A DNA stretch of 52,917 nt from Streptomyces glomeratus (GTDB lineage Bacteria; Actinomycetota; Actinomycetes; Streptomycetales; Streptomycetaceae). The position numbers and the translations under genes are program-made. The notes beneath the pieces are model-generated. The model had not been told where the DNA came from, made no database searches, and was given only the letters and a program-made list of their open reading frames with translations. The DNA is taken from assembly GCF_021462825.1 (NCBI RefSeq), contig NZ_JAKEEB010000040.1:1-52917 (forward strand), in the 5' to 3' direction. Below, piece after piece: positions 42,430 through 51,237 of this stretch (the stretch's first letter is position 1; every line of letters begins with the position of its first letter).

Positions 42430-43680
42430 TCACTCGTTTGAGGACTCCGTTGCCAGCGGGATACCGCACAGCGGGCAGCCGTTTGCGTGGTCGTCCTGAC
42501 AGACGTAGCCGATGGCGCCATCCACGCACCATTCGGCGGCCTCCTCGGACAGCAGGTCGGGCCCGGCAAGGAGCAGCCGACGAAATTCCGTGGTGTCCGC
42601 AATGTCGGCCGGCCGGTTGGTGAACCACTCGTCGAACCAAGGCTTGTCCCGGTGTATGCGCCAGTGCGCATTCTCCCGGTCGTCGACAGCCGTAAGGAAC
42701 CGATCGACGATGCGCCCCCAACTCGGTGCTCCGAACCAGCCGTTGTCGAACGCGCACAAGGATTCGACCAGGGTTCGCAGACCGAACTCCTTCTCGCTAA
42801 GGCAGTACCTTCGCCCCCATGAGATCGCGACCTGTGCCATCTCCGCGAGTTCTACGCGCGGATCATCCTCGTGTGCCGGGTCGTCAGGGTTGTGGCAGGC
42901 CAGCCCGAGCTCGAGCACAGACTGTCCGGTCGGTAGAACCCGGGACGGGTTGACGATCGCGAGACCGAGACCGATCCAATCGACATGGTCGAACGACAGC
43001 ATCGAGCGCACGAGTCGGGTGGTTGCCGCGTTGATCCGCATCATTGTGCCGTCGTGCAGCGGACTCTTCCCGGCATGCCAGTTCTCGACGGGTGTGTTGC
43101 GCCACACGGCGAGCGTGATGCGGGTGGCAGCGAGCCACAGCAGGGCGTCGTCGTCGAGGTGCCCGAACCGCTTGGCGCACTCCTGGGCGCCGTAGGTGAT
43201 CAACTCTTCCGGTTTCGGCCACCTGTGGCTGTCGGGCCCTTCAGGCCCTTCAGGCGCGTACTCGTAGTCATCGGCGTACTCGTCGAGGATCGCGCTCAAC
43301 TCGGCTGCGCTGTAAGCCTCGCTGTACTCGGAGCTGTCCGGCTCCTCGACGGTGTACATGTCGTGGTCCCAGGAGACGTACACGTCGCCCCAGAGCACGA
43401 CGTCATCGCACTCGCTGGCGTTGTCCGTCACAACCGGCCTGATGGTGATCGGGGCAGTACGCCCGTCGGTTCGCTCGCCGTCCTTCTCGGCAGCCCATGC
43501 AGTGATGACCCCGAGCGGCTTCGGAAGGAGAGGACCGACCTCGGTGATGCTGAACGGCTCGTCGTCGTCATCGGTGTCGAACCGGCTGTTGACGAACGCC
43601 ACCGCCTCGGAGGGCGAGCTGACGATGGACTGGGTACCACTCTCGTTGTCAACCACTCGCCACAACGCGCTGTTCTTCAC
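42430..43680 (-). CDS. Large acidic protein of unknown function
   Basis: 416 residues, no family recognised. It is rich in Asp/Glu (FDTDDDDEPFSITEVGPLLP, DEYADDYEYAPEGPEGPDSH) with a helical, Trp-containing C-terminal half (DDALLWLAATRITLAVWRNT, AQVAISWGRRYCLSEKEFGL, RIHRDKPWFDEWFTNRPADI) and a final CQDDHANGCPLCGIPL, four-residue-spaced cysteines that might bind zinc. GTG 43680 is chosen because GGAGA lies six bases upstream; the frame is open beyond it without homology. No signal peptide or membrane segment. It lies in the worn right part of the island between IS-like remnants and may be unrelated to the pathway. Confidence 0.65.
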   Translation of the reverse strand: MKNSALWRVVDNESGTQSIVSSPSEAVAFVNSRFDTDDDDEPFSITEVGPLLPKPLGVITAWAAEKDGERTDGRTAPITIRPVVTDNASECDDVVLWGDVYVSWDHDMYTVEEPDSSEYSEAYSAAELSAILDEYADDYEYAPEGPEGPDSHRWPKPEELITYGAQECAKRFGHLDDDALLWLAATRITLAVWRNTPVENWHAGKSPLHDGTMMRINAATTRLVRSMLSFDHVDWIGLGLAIVNPSRVLPTGQSVLELGLACHNPDDPAHEDDPRVELAEMAQVAISWGRRYCLSEKEFGLRTLVESLCAFDNGWFGAPSWGRIVDRFLTAVDDRENAHWRIHRDKPWFDEWFTNRPADIADTTEFRRLLLAGPDLLSEEAAEWCVDGAIGYVCQDDHANGCPLCGIPLATESSNE

Positions 43681-44417
43681 GATGCTCTCCGATCGCGGTG
43701 AGTGCACCCGGGGCGGGTGCGATGCGCCGGGTCGCTCGGCACTGACTCCAATTATGGGCTGATCAACCCGTCCGTAGTCCCGCAGGCGCTTGTCAGCGAC
43801 GACGCTCGGGACGTTCGTGTGCAACGAAGGTGTGTGAGTGGGTGGAACGGATGGTTGCCGATGCAGGTTCGTGACGCTCCGGGCCGCGTTGCAGCCTGCT
43901 GGACAGCCTGAGGAAATGACACCGATCTGAGACAGCCGCCTGCCGACACAACGTGAGACTCAAGGGAAATATCCAGGTCACAGGGTCGGCGCCTGACACT
44001 GAAATTGAGAACCTACAGGCCCGCCGCATTCTTCGCCACCCAAGCCGCTCTTCAACCGCATCATTGTTCGTTGCGTCCCCTGCCAGGTACACGCAGTGGA
44101 CACCCGTCGCCGGATGGATCCGCTCAACCAGACCGCGCCGTACAGCACAGCACACGCCCGTCTAATCCAGCGTCTCGCGGGCCGTCGCGGTCCCTCCCGC
44201 CGCAGATCATCCCGCCGCAGCTGTTCCTCGCTCCGTAGAGGGGGGAAGTTGCCGCAACCGATCTCGTCCTTGGCGAATGCCAGGCGCTCCGCCTCTTCCC
44301 GCTCGATCAACTGCCGCACAGGATTCCGCACATCACCCACTACATTAATCAACTTACGGGTGCTTTCACCTGACGGCAGGTCGCCCCTACCCCACAGCGA
44401 GGGCCCAAGGAGTCCAG
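43681..44417. other. Worn intergenic region in the right part of the island
   Basis: 737 bp without a solid gene. It contains the third copy of the IS-end-like word (43996-44014). A minus-strand frame down to about 43978 includes LINVVGDVRNPVRQLIEREE then AERLAFAKDEIGCGNFPP; it looks protein-like near 44220-44350 but has only TTG/GTG starts and no known family, so it may be a remnant of a small gene. Composition looks less GC-rich than the flanking chromosome. Confidence 0.4.
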
Positions 44418-44726
44418 ATGACGCTCTCTTCGCCTGGTGCACGGGCCGTGGACTTGCGTGTTGAGCCGGTTGATGACGTTCTCGAACACGTGGAGCGGTC
44501 CCTTCAAATGCAGTTGCTCCGTGACACCGTGGTGTGCAAGCGGCGCTCGGTTGGGGCGCGGACGGACCGTGGAACGTGGGTGAGGGTTGAGCGGCGCAGC
44601 TTCGACCGGATCGGAACACGGGGCTGGAACGGCACCGAGGCCGCAGCGGTCTTGCATGGAGTGTCTATGCCGAAGTGGTACGCGGGGCTGGCGTGGCGCG
44701 AGCGGGACGAGCCGGTGATGTGGCGG
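44418..44726 (+). pseudogene. Truncated conserved actinobacterial gene cut at the island's right edge
   Basis: ATG 44418 follows AAGGAG. The translation MTLSSPGARAVDLRVEPVDD ... LLRDTVVCKRRSVGARTDRG ... GWNGTEAAAVLHGVSMPKWY ... EPVMWR looks like the first ~100 residues of a conserved Streptomyces protein of unnamed function that should continue after MWRADET. Instead the sequence becomes, at about 44723-44727, the antisense of the ABM monooxygenase fragment. The open frame reads on to 45083 through unrelated DNA. The breakpoint coincides with the island edge. Confidence 0.55.
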
Positions 44727-44800
44727 AGCGCGTCGCGCAGCAGGGCCTCGACCTTCTCGGCGTACTCGGGCTTGGCCTCGATCCGTGCCAGCAGTCCGAG
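44723..44800 (-). pseudogene. N-terminal piece of the split ABM monooxygenase gene
   Basis: On the minus strand, directly after the NmrA stop codon, the frame reads LGLLARIEAKPEYAEKVEAL then LRDALR: the first strand and helix of the ABM/quinol-monooxygenase fold. It breaks at 44723. No ATG remains (the preceding codon is the NmrA TAG), so the start is lost or non-standard. The other part of this gene is at 22355-22576. NmrA-ABM pairs beside HxlR regulators are common in actinomycetes. Confidence 0.8.
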
Positions 44801-45646
44801 CTATCGGAAGGCGGCGATATGGCGCCGTGCCCAGTCGGCGAACGTGCGGGGCGCGCGGCCCAGGACCAGCTCGACGTCGGGGCTGATGCGCTGCTCGGCG
44901 GGGGTGGGCCGGCCGAGGATCGCGAGGGTGGTCTCGACCACGGGCTCGGGCATGAACTGCAGCATCTGGGAGCGGGCCTCCTCTCTGGTTTGCTCGACGA
45001 ACCGGACCGGTTCACCGAGGGCGTCGCCGATCGCCTCGGCTCGCTGCCGGGGAGTGCTGGGGGCGGGCCCGGTCAGCTCGTAGATCCGCCCGGCGTGTTC
45101 TTTCTCGCGCAGTGTCACGGCGGCCACCTCCGCGATGTCGGTCGGGTCGATCGTGGGCAGGCCCACGTCACCGAACGGCGCGGCGACGCTTCGCCGGGTG
45201 CGGACCGACTCTGACCATGCATACGCATTGGAGTCGAAGCCGCCGGGCCGAAGGATCGTCCAGTCCAGGCCCGACTCCCGGACGGCGTCCTCGATCGCAC
45301 GTGCCGTGTCCCCATGGGAGGCCGACTGCGGCCGGGTCGCGACTCCTTGCGAGGACAGCAGCACGACCCGTTCCGCTCCGCCGGCCTTGGCAGCGTCCAG
45401 GACGTCCCGCGGGTTCATCAGGTGGGCGCCGGCGCCGCCGTCGTGGAGGAACAACGCCTCCGCGCCGTCGAACACCGGGCGAAGGGTCGCGGCATCGGTC
45501 AGATCCGCCCGCCGCGACTCGACGCCCTCCGGCACGTCGGCTTCCGAGATGCCCCGCGACGTTGCGGTCACCTGCTCACCGGCCGCCACAAGGGCCTGCA
45601 CAAGCTTTCGGCCGACGTTGCCAGTCGCTCCCGTCACTGCAATCAC
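44801..45646 (-). CDS. NmrA-like NAD(P)-binding oxidoreductase
   Basis: 281 residues. A Rossmann dinucleotide site opens the protein: VIAVTGATGNVGRKLVQALV. Then RRADLTDAATLRPVFDGAEA, VVLLSSQGVATRPQSASHGD, and SGLDWTILRPGGFDSNAYAW follow the atypical-SDR/NmrA pattern, which lacks the YxxxK catalytic pair. Members act as redox sensors or quinone/NAD(P)H reductases. GTG 45646 has GGGAG five bases upstream. It is divergent from the HxlR regulator at 45793, the usual arrangement for a regulator-target pair, and was probably co-transcribed with the now-split ABM gene. Confidence 0.88.
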   Translation of the reverse strand: MIAVTGATGNVGRKLVQALVAAGEQVTATSRGISEADVPEGVESRRADLTDAATLRPVFDGAEALFLHDGGAGAHLMNPRDVLDAAKAGGAERVVLLSSQGVATRPQSASHGDTARAIEDAVRESGLDWTILRPGGFDSNAYAWSESVRTRRSVAAPFGDVGLPTIDPTDIAEVAAVTLREKEHAGRIYELTGPAPSTPRQRAEAIGDALGEPVRFVEQTREEARSQMLQFMPEPVVETTLAILGRPTPAEQRISPDVELVLGRAPRTFADWARRHIAAFR

Positions 45647-45752
45647 GTTGACTCCCCTGCTTAGCAATGTGTTTGACGATGCCTCAGTGGGCGATGACGG
45701 CGCGGAGAGCCGAGCTCCGGGCCATGCGGGGACGCTAACACCGGCGATATAG

Positions 45753-45762
45753 TAGGTACCTA
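45753..45762. promoter_or_regulatory. Palindromic operator candidate for the HxlR regulator
   Basis: TAGGTACCTA is a perfect 10-bp palindrome in the NmrA-HxlR intergenic region, 30 bp before the HxlR start. HxlR/MarR-like dimers bind palindromes of this size and many sites contain GTAC centres. It overlaps the AT-rich ATATAGTAGG, a probable -10 region. Confidence 0.55.
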
Positions 45763-45792
45763 GAGGAAAGTGGCTATCCCGAAGGGATGCGC

Positions 45793-46185
45793 ATGGCCGG
45801 CAAGGCGACCCGGACGGCACCCGCCGCGACGGACCCGGAACTCGCCTGCCCGATCGGCCCGGTCGTCGACATCGTGTTCAGCCGGTGGACCACTCCGATC
45901 TTGTGGAGCCTGCATACCTACGGCCGCCAGCGCTTTGTCGAGCTGGAACGACGCATCGCCAAGATCACGCCGAAGGTGCTGACCCAGCGGCTGAGACAAC
46001 TGGAGCGCGACGGTCTGATCGTGCGCACGTACCACCCGGAGGTTCCCCCTCGGGTCGAGTACGAGATCAGCGAGCTGGGCCGCAGCCTCGCTCCACTCTT
46101 CGCGCACCTCACCGAATGGGCTTTCGAGAACCTGGGCAAGGTCGAGCAGGCCCGGCAGGACTACGACGCCGATTCCGCCCGGTAG
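45793..46185 (+). CDS. HxlR-family transcription regulator
   Basis: 130 residues. The HxlR winged helix is clear: CPIGPVVDIVFSRWTTPILW with its conserved start cysteine, SLHTYGRQRFVELERRIAKI, TPKVLTQRLRQLERDGLIVR, and PPRVEYEISELGRSLAPLFA. The single Cys near the N-terminus may sense quinones or aldehydes, as in QorR/HypR. ATG 45793 is preferred (GAAGGG seven bases upstream); ATG 45787 is too close to that site. It probably represses the divergent NmrA gene. Confidence 0.9.
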   Translation: MAGKATRTAPAATDPELACPIGPVVDIVFSRWTTPILWSLHTYGRQRFVELERRIAKITPKVLTQRLRQLERDGLIVRTYHPEVPPRVEYEISELGRSLAPLFAHLTEWAFENLGKVEQARQDYDADSAR

Positions 46186-46339
46186 CACGCTGCGGCGCCG
46201 TCCGGGAACTGGTGTTGTGACGATTTGGCGAAACTCCGACCCGTACGGTCATGGAACTGTTTCACCCACGCATCGGCAGGTGACCCGGGGCCGAGTACAC
46301 CCTTTCCGAGGCACGGACTTTCGATCGCAGGTGACTTTC

Positions 46340-46591
46340 ATGGACGACTGGCGAGACCACGCCGCGTGCCGCCAGGAGGACCCCGACCTCTTCTTTCCGG
46401 TCGGCACCACGGGACCGGGGCTGTTGCAGACCCAGCAGGCCAAGACGGTCTGCCGGCGCTGCCCCGTGCGGGAGCGGTGTCTGCAGTGGGCACTGGACAC
46501 CGAGCAGACCGTCGGCGTGTGGGGCGGCACGAACGAGGCCGAACGCCGTGCGCTGAATCGGCGCGCGGGCGCCCGGCGCCGCACGGAATAG
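46340..46591 (+). CDS. WhiB-like [4Fe-4S] protein (Wbl family)
   Basis: 83 residues. Four cysteines bind the cluster: DHAACRQEDPDLFFPVG (first), then AKTVCRRCPVRERCLQW (CX2CX5C). The G-V-W-G-G turn (QTVGVWGGTNEAERRALNRR) and a basic C-terminal tail for DNA contact follow. Wbl proteins partner with sigma factors to control development, redox response and antibiotic resistance in actinomycetes only. The ATG at 46340 is the first that retains just the Wbl domain; an AGGTG lies near it. Which Wbl class it is cannot be told. Confidence 0.88.
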   Translation: MDDWRDHAACRQEDPDLFFPVGTTGPGLLQTQQAKTVCRRCPVRERCLQWALDTEQTVGVWGGTNEAERRALNRRAGARRRTE

Positions 46592-46688
46592 GACATCGTG
46601 TGCGCCCGGCGGGGGTTGGGGCGGGGCGCCGGTGCGGCGCAGCGGCCCTCTCTCGGCCTGCCGCCGGTCCGCCTCGGCCCGCCCCTCC

Positions 46689-47456
46689 TCAACGCCGCGT
46701 CCCGCCTGCCGGGAGGCACCCAGGGCCGCTCGTCCTGAGCCGCCCCGTCGATCGTTCGACGGGCTCCGGCAGTGGGCGCCGTGGCACATGGCTGCCGAAG
46801 TGCTCCCGGTCCCGGTAGACCTGCGCTGCCAGCAGCCAGAACCACATCGCCACGGTCACGAGGTGGATCCGTTGGGCAATGCCCTGTCCGCCGGGATGGC
46901 CGACATAGGGTCCGGCGGAGCAGATCGCCGCGGCCATCGACACCGGCAGCAGCCTCGGCGCCCAGTGCCCGGCGGGCTGTGGGCGTCCGGGGCGCTCGCG
47001 AGCGGCGACGGCGAAGGCTGCCATCGAGGCGAACAGAGTGAAGTGCACCGCGCCGCTGGTCAGGGTGTGCCACACGTTGTCGGTGGGGCAGCCGGTCTCC
47101 AGCGAGGGCGCGCACCGCATCGGCAGCAGGACGTCCGCGACGGAAGAGCTCCCGAAGGCCGCCAGTGCGCCCCAGCCCACAGCTGCCCAACCGCGCGGTG
47201 TTCCGGCCACGGCCAGGCAGGCGCCGGCCGCCACCAGCAGTGCCGTGGCCAGTTCGACACCGCTGAACAGCACCCGGTAGGGCTGATCGGCGGCAAAGAC
47301 CTCACTGACGTAGGAGTCGCGCTGATCCAGCCCTGTGGGCAGCAGGAACTGCAGCAACCAGTCGTTGTACGTCACCGCCGCCACAGAGAGCAGTGTCGCC
47401 GCCAGCATCCGCCGTAGCCTGCCGCTCCGTCGACCACCGTTCGCGATCGCGCGCAT
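46689..47456 (-). CDS. Multi-pass membrane protein, DUF998-like
   Basis: 255 residues with about six hydrophobic segments (LAATLLSVAAVTYNDWLLQF, ATALLVAAGACLAVAGT, WAAVGWGALAAFGSSSVADV, VHFTLFASMAAFAVAAR, LVTVAMWFWLLAAQVYR). The order and the loop VLLPMRCAPSLETGCPTD match DUF998-type integral membrane proteins of unknown function. ATG 47456 is preceded by GGGGAGGGG. It is divergent from the DUF2243-CtaG pair. Nothing indicates its substrate. Confidence 0.7.
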   Translation of the reverse strand: MRAIANGGRRSGRLRRMLAATLLSVAAVTYNDWLLQFLLPTGLDQRDSYVSEVFAADQPYRVLFSGVELATALLVAAGACLAVAGTPRGWAAVGWGALAAFGSSSVADVLLPMRCAPSLETGCPTDNVWHTLTSGAVHFTLFASMAAFAVAARERPGRPQPAGHWAPRLLPVSMAAAICSAGPYVGHPGGQGIAQRIHLVTVAMWFWLLAAQVYRDREHFGSHVPRRPLPEPVERSTGRLRTSGPGCLPAGGTRR

Positions 47457-47749
47457 ATCGCCCGCCCCTCCCCTGCCACACCTACCGAAAGGCAGAGTTC
47501 CCCGAACGGGGTGCTCCATCGCCTCTGTCGAGCAGCCGAAGGGAAACCGGCCAAGCACGCTCCCTCGCCGCCGAAATCACGGCCGCGAGTGAGCCAAACG
47601 GCCGAAGATGCGGCGGCGCTGTCGCCTGAGAGCTGGTACTCCCTGAGGGGTAGGTGGCTGCGCTGTGCATGACTGAGCTCTCCCGGAGGGGAGAGCCGCA
47701 GGAGCACTCGAGAAGCCGACACCGGGACCACATGGAGGGAGACGGCGTG

Positions 47750-48322
47750 ATGGCAACCACCGTGGGCGAGGCCAGGGCCGGTCTGGCGCCGGCCAGTCTC
47801 CAGCTGCCGGGCATCGTGCTGGGGGTGGGGCTGGGCGGGTTCGTCGACGGCATTCTGCTGCACCAGCTCCTGCAGTGGCACCACATGCTCAGCAGCACCA
47901 ACCACGACCGCATCGGTGTGAAGTACTACAACCCCCACACGGTCTCCGGCCTGGAGATGAACACCTTGTGGGACGGCATCTTCCACGCCGTGTGCTGGAT
48001 CGCCGTCCTCACCGGTCTCGCGATCCTGTACTCCCGCGTCACCCACAACCGCAGGCGGGTGTGGACCTCCCGGGTGCTGTGGGGCTGGGCCCTGGCCGGC
48101 TGGGGCCTCTTCAACCTCGTCGAAGGCGTCCTGGACCACCACATCCTGGGCATCCACCATGTCCACGGCGGCCCCTATCAGGTCTGGTGGGACATCGGCT
48201 TCCTCGTCTTCGGCGCGCTGTTGCTCGTAGGCGGCTGGCTTCTCCAGCGCAGCGGACAGCCCTTCGATCCCGACGCCCCCACCGCCCGGCAGGCCGAACG
48301 AGACGCCGGATTGAGCCGATGA
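47750..48322 (+). CDS. DUF2243 membrane protein
   Basis: 190 residues. It carries the DUF2243 signature LGVGLGGFVDGILLHQLLQWHHM, then EMNTLWDGIFHAVCWIAVLT and NLVEGVLDHHILGIHHVHGG, with many conserved histidines inside four membrane segments, which suggests haem or metal binding. ATG 47750 is the start with GGGAGA eight bases upstream; in-frame starts at 47732 and 47654 exist. It overlaps the CtaG-type gene by 4 bp (ATGA). The pair is common in high-GC actinobacteria and looks like a respiratory-assembly module. Confidence 0.88.
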   Translation: MATTVGEARAGLAPASLQLPGIVLGVGLGGFVDGILLHQLLQWHHMLSSTNHDRIGVKYYNPHTVSGLEMNTLWDGIFHAVCWIAVLTGLAILYSRVTHNRRRVWTSRVLWGWALAGWGLFNLVEGVLDHHILGIHHVHGGPYQVWWDIGFLVFGALLLVGGWLLQRSGQPFDPDAPTARQAERDAGLSR

Positions 48323-49152
48323 ACCACGGCACCCATCCCATGCACCCGGGTGAGGGCGGTGGCCTGCTGGAGACACTGCTCCCCGCGCTCGCGACGGCGG
48401 CGTGCGCCGTCGGCTACCTCCTCCTCGTTCACCGGGCGCGGCGCCGCAATCCGGTGCGGGCCTGGAGTCCCTGGCGCACGGCAGGCTTCATCACCGGGCT
48501 GGCCCTGCTGGCCGTGGCGCTCCTGCCGCCGGTCGCGCCCCTCGCCCACGACGACTTCCGGGGGCACATGGCCCAGCACATGCTCATCGGCATGTACGCC
48601 CCTCTCGCCCTGGTGCTCGGCGCCCCCATGACCCTCCTGCTGCGGGCCGTGCCCGCAGCACACGCCCGCCTGCTCACCGGGGTCCTGCACAGCCGCGCCG
48701 CCCGCCTGCTCGCCCACCCGGCGATCGCCCTGCTGCTGTCCACGGGCAGCCTCGCCGTCCTGTATTTCACCCCGCTCTACACCGCCGCCATGGCCCATCC
48801 GGCCGGACACTGGCTGCTGCACGCCCACTTCCTGCTGTCGGGCTGCCTGTTCGCCCACGTCATCGCCGGCCCGGACCCGGCGCCCGCCCGGCCGGGCGTC
48901 CGCACCCGCCTGGTCTACCTCGGCTGTGCCATCGCCGCGCACGCCGTCATCGCGCAGCTGATGTACGGCGGCTTCTGGGTCGACATCCGCGCCCCCATCC
49001 CGCAAGTCCAGGGCGCTGCGGAGATCATGTACTACGGCGGCGACATCGCCGAACTCCTTCTCGCGGGCGCCCTGGTAGCCACCTGGCGCCCCGACCGCGG
49101 CCCCCGCCGCGCCACGAAGGTGTCGCCCTCGCACCCGCTTGCACGGGCATGA
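48319..49152 (+). CDS. CtaG-type (caa3_CtaG) cytochrome oxidase assembly membrane protein
   Basis: 277 residues with seven or so membrane segments. Conserved histidine motifs of the caa3_CtaG family are present: LAHDDFRGHMAQHMLIGMYA, HWLLHAHFLLSGCLFAHVIA and a C-terminal GAAEIMYYGGDIAELLLAGA. Family members help assemble the copper site of cytochrome oxidase. ATG 48319 overlaps the DUF2243 stop, so the two are translated together. A strong hairpin follows. Confidence 0.88.
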   Translation: MNHGTHPMHPGEGGGLLETLLPALATAACAVGYLLLVHRARRRNPVRAWSPWRTAGFITGLALLAVALLPPVAPLAHDDFRGHMAQHMLIGMYAPLALVLGAPMTLLLRAVPAAHARLLTGVLHSRAARLLAHPAIALLLSTGSLAVLYFTPLYTAAMAHPAGHWLLHAHFLLSGCLFAHVIAGPDPAPARPGVRTRLVYLGCAIAAHAVIAQLMYGGFWVDIRAPIPQVQGAAEIMYYGGDIAELLLAGALVATWRPDRGPRRATKVSPSHPLARA

Positions 49153-49156
49153 CGTT

Positions 49157-49193
49157 CATCGGTCTGCCGGCGCCGGGCGCCGGCAGACCGATG
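49157..49193 (+). terminator. Strong terminator hairpin after the CtaG-type gene
   Basis: Perfect 18-bp inverted repeat, CATCGGTCTGCCGGCGCC (49157-49174) and GGCGCCGGCAGACCGATG (49176-49193), separated by one base, 4 bp after the stop codon. No T-run. Confidence 0.8.
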
Positions 49194-49274
49194 CGCCGCT
49201 CGCAGCGCGTGCGCGGGCGCTCCCGACACACACCGTAAGCTGCGTCGGGGTGCAAGATTCACGGGGAGGCGCGA

Positions 49275-50765
49275 GTGGGGCGGGACATGGTGCTCGGCGG
49301 CCGGTACGAGCTGATCGAGAGGCTCGGGCAGGGCGGCATGGGAACGGTCCATCGTGGGGTGGACCAGCGGCTGCGACGCACCGTGGCGGTGAAGCTGCTC
49401 TCCTCCGCGCTGGCCCACGATCCGCAGTCGCGAGCCCGTTTCCGGCGTGAGGCACACGCGGCCGCCGCGCTGAACCACCCAGCCGTGGCCACCATCCACG
49501 ACGTCGGCGAGGAGCCGGACCCGGACGGTCCACGGCCCTATCTGGTCATGGAGTACGTGCAGGGCACCACCCTCGCCGAGGCCCTGCGGGGCGGGCCGCT
49601 GCCCGTGGCCGAGGCGATCGACACGGCATGCGCGGTGCTGGACGCGCTGCGGCACAGCCATGAGCGCGGAATCGTGCACAGGGACATCAAGCCCTCCAAC
49701 ATCATGCTCACCGGGCCCGACACCGTGAAGGTCCTCGACTTCGGCATTGCGAAGGCGTTCACCGAGGCCGCCACCCGCATCACCGGCAGCGGTGCGGCCA
49801 TAGGCACTCCCGCCTACCTTTCGCCCGAGCAGATCAGCGGGGCGGAGATCGACCACCGGGCCGATCTGTACGCGATGGGGTGCCTGCTGCACGAACTGCT
49901 GACCGGGCAGCCGCCGTTCCGTGGCGCATCGCCGTTCGCAGTCATGCACCAGCACTTGTTCGCCGAACCGGAGCCGGTCTCCCGGCTCCGGCCACAGGTA
50001 CCGCCGGCGGTGGAGGCGGTGATTCAGCGCGCCCTGCGCAAGGACCCGGCGGAACGGTTCGCCGATGCCGGTCAGATGCGTGCGGCCCTCGCCGACGCCC
50101 TTGCGCAGTCGGCCATGCCGACGGCCGAGGCACAGGTCCCCGCCCCCGTCGCCGTCGCTCCGGCAGCAGGCTCCGGTGGTCGGACCGCGCTCCGGGACAG
50201 GTTCCGGATATCGTTGCGCCCCTCCGTCGACAGCGCCTTGGCCCTGCTCGGCTGCCTGCTGGCGTTGCTGTGCGCGCGTGGCCAACTGGTGGAGACCGAT
50301 CACTTCGGCCGCGTGGCCGTCGCGGCCGCCCTGTTGGGCGCGGTGACGCTGCCGTGGTCGACGCGCCTGTCGTGCGCGGTGAGCTGGGGGCCCGTTGCCG
50401 AAGCCGTGGCGGTCAACTCCGAGCTGCGGCGCGCCTACGACGGTTGGGACAGCTCGTACGCGGGCTTCGCCGCCCTGCTCGCGCTGGCCGCCGTCGGCTG
50501 CCTCGTCGGTGCGGCGCTCAGCCAGGAGCGCGGCGGCGGCTCGGTGGTCGCCTTCTGGTTCAGCGCCACCGCATCGATCTGGTACTTCCTCGACGACCTG
50601 CACAAGCTGTTCGTCTTCTACCTGCTCCTGTCACTGGTGACCGGTGCCGCGATCGCGTGGGAGGCCGTCGCACGCGTGCGGCGCCGGACCGACGCCGGTC
50701 GGGCGGCACTGGAAGGGCCGTCCGTCGACGTGGCACCGCCCGGCGGCAACTCACGACCAGCCTGA
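49275..50765 (+). CDS. Ser/Thr protein kinase with C-terminal membrane domain
   Basis: 496 residues. The N-terminal Hanks-type kinase is complete: LIERLGQGGMGTVHRG (P-loop), VAVKLLSSALAHD (Lys), GIVHRDIKPSNIMLTG (catalytic loop), VLDFGIAKAF (DFG), GTPAYLSPEQISG (activation end), HRADLYAMGCLLHELLTGQP. After a Pro/Ala linker the C-terminal ~170 residues hold about four membrane segments (ALALLGCLLALLCARG, VAVAAALLGAVTLPWS, FAALLALAAVGCLVGAAL, LFVFYLLLSLVTGAAIAWEA) instead of PASTA repeats. GTG 49275 has GGGAGG six bases upstream. Probably senses a membrane or internal cue. Monocistronic. Confidence 0.9.
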   Translation: MGRDMVLGGRYELIERLGQGGMGTVHRGVDQRLRRTVAVKLLSSALAHDPQSRARFRREAHAAAALNHPAVATIHDVGEEPDPDGPRPYLVMEYVQGTTLAEALRGGPLPVAEAIDTACAVLDALRHSHERGIVHRDIKPSNIMLTGPDTVKVLDFGIAKAFTEAATRITGSGAAIGTPAYLSPEQISGAEIDHRADLYAMGCLLHELLTGQPPFRGASPFAVMHQHLFAEPEPVSRLRPQVPPAVEAVIQRALRKDPAERFADAGQMRAALADALAQSAMPTAEAQVPAPVAVAPAAGSGGRTALRDRFRISLRPSVDSALALLGCLLALLCARGQLVETDHFGRVAVAAALLGAVTLPWSTRLSCAVSWGPVAEAVAVNSELRRAYDGWDSSYAGFAALLALAAVGCLVGAALSQERGGGSVVAFWFSATASIWYFLDDLHKLFVFYLLLSLVTGAAIAWEAVARVRRRTDAGRAALEGPSVDVAPPGGNSRPA

Positions 50766-50814
50766 CCGGCACACTCAGGATCCGAAGTAGCCGGTGCCCG
50801 GCCCCGGTTCCGGT

Positions 50815-51204
50815 TCAGTGGGCGGGGTTCGCGTTCCAGTCGACCAGTTGCACGATGACGCCGTTGGGATCGCGGACCTGGAAGGCGCGTTCGCCCCACT
50901 CCTCCTCGGTCAACGGCATGGTGATCGTCACGCCCTCGGCGCGCAGGCGTGCCAGCTCCCCTTCGAGGTCGTCGACGACGAAGGCGAGGATCAGTCCGGC
51001 GGCGTGCTCCTCACGCTGGTCCGCCGGGAGCGTCCCCAGCCCTCGCCACAGAAAGATGACGTTCATGCCGACGTCGTCGCGGGTCAGGGACGCGAACCCC
51101 TCGGCGCTCATCTCCTCGCGGAAGCCGAAGTGCTCGACGAGGAAGGCAGTGGAGGCGGGGACATCGTCGACGTTGATCGAGACGGCACTGGAAGTGACCT
51201 TCAC
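50815..51204 (-). CDS. VOC-superfamily (glyoxalase/bleomycin-resistance-like) protein
   Basis: 129 residues. Two beta-alpha-beta-beta-beta modules: SSAVSINVDDVPASTAFLVE with HFGFREE, then GLILAFVVDDLEGELARLRA and AFQVRDPNGVIVQLVDWNAN. The last motif (DPNG) is typical of VOC enzymes. Members are metal-dependent lyases or dioxygenases, or antibiotic-binding proteins; the ligand here is unknown. Divergent from a TetR-family regulator with an obvious shared operator, so it is the likely TetR target. Confidence 0.88.
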   Translation of the reverse strand: MKVTSSAVSINVDDVPASTAFLVEHFGFREEMSAEGFASLTRDDVGMNVIFLWRGLGTLPADQREEHAAGLILAFVVDDLEGELARLRAEGVTITMPLTEEEWGERAFQVRDPNGVIVQLVDWNANPAH

Positions 51205-51237
51205 GGAGACTCCTTCAGGGCTGAGGCATCACAGATT

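Noticed and set aside
49157..49193. Operator or IS inverted repeat
   Set aside because: Position 4 bp after the CtaG-type stop and the 1-base loop fit a terminator better; no element is next to it.
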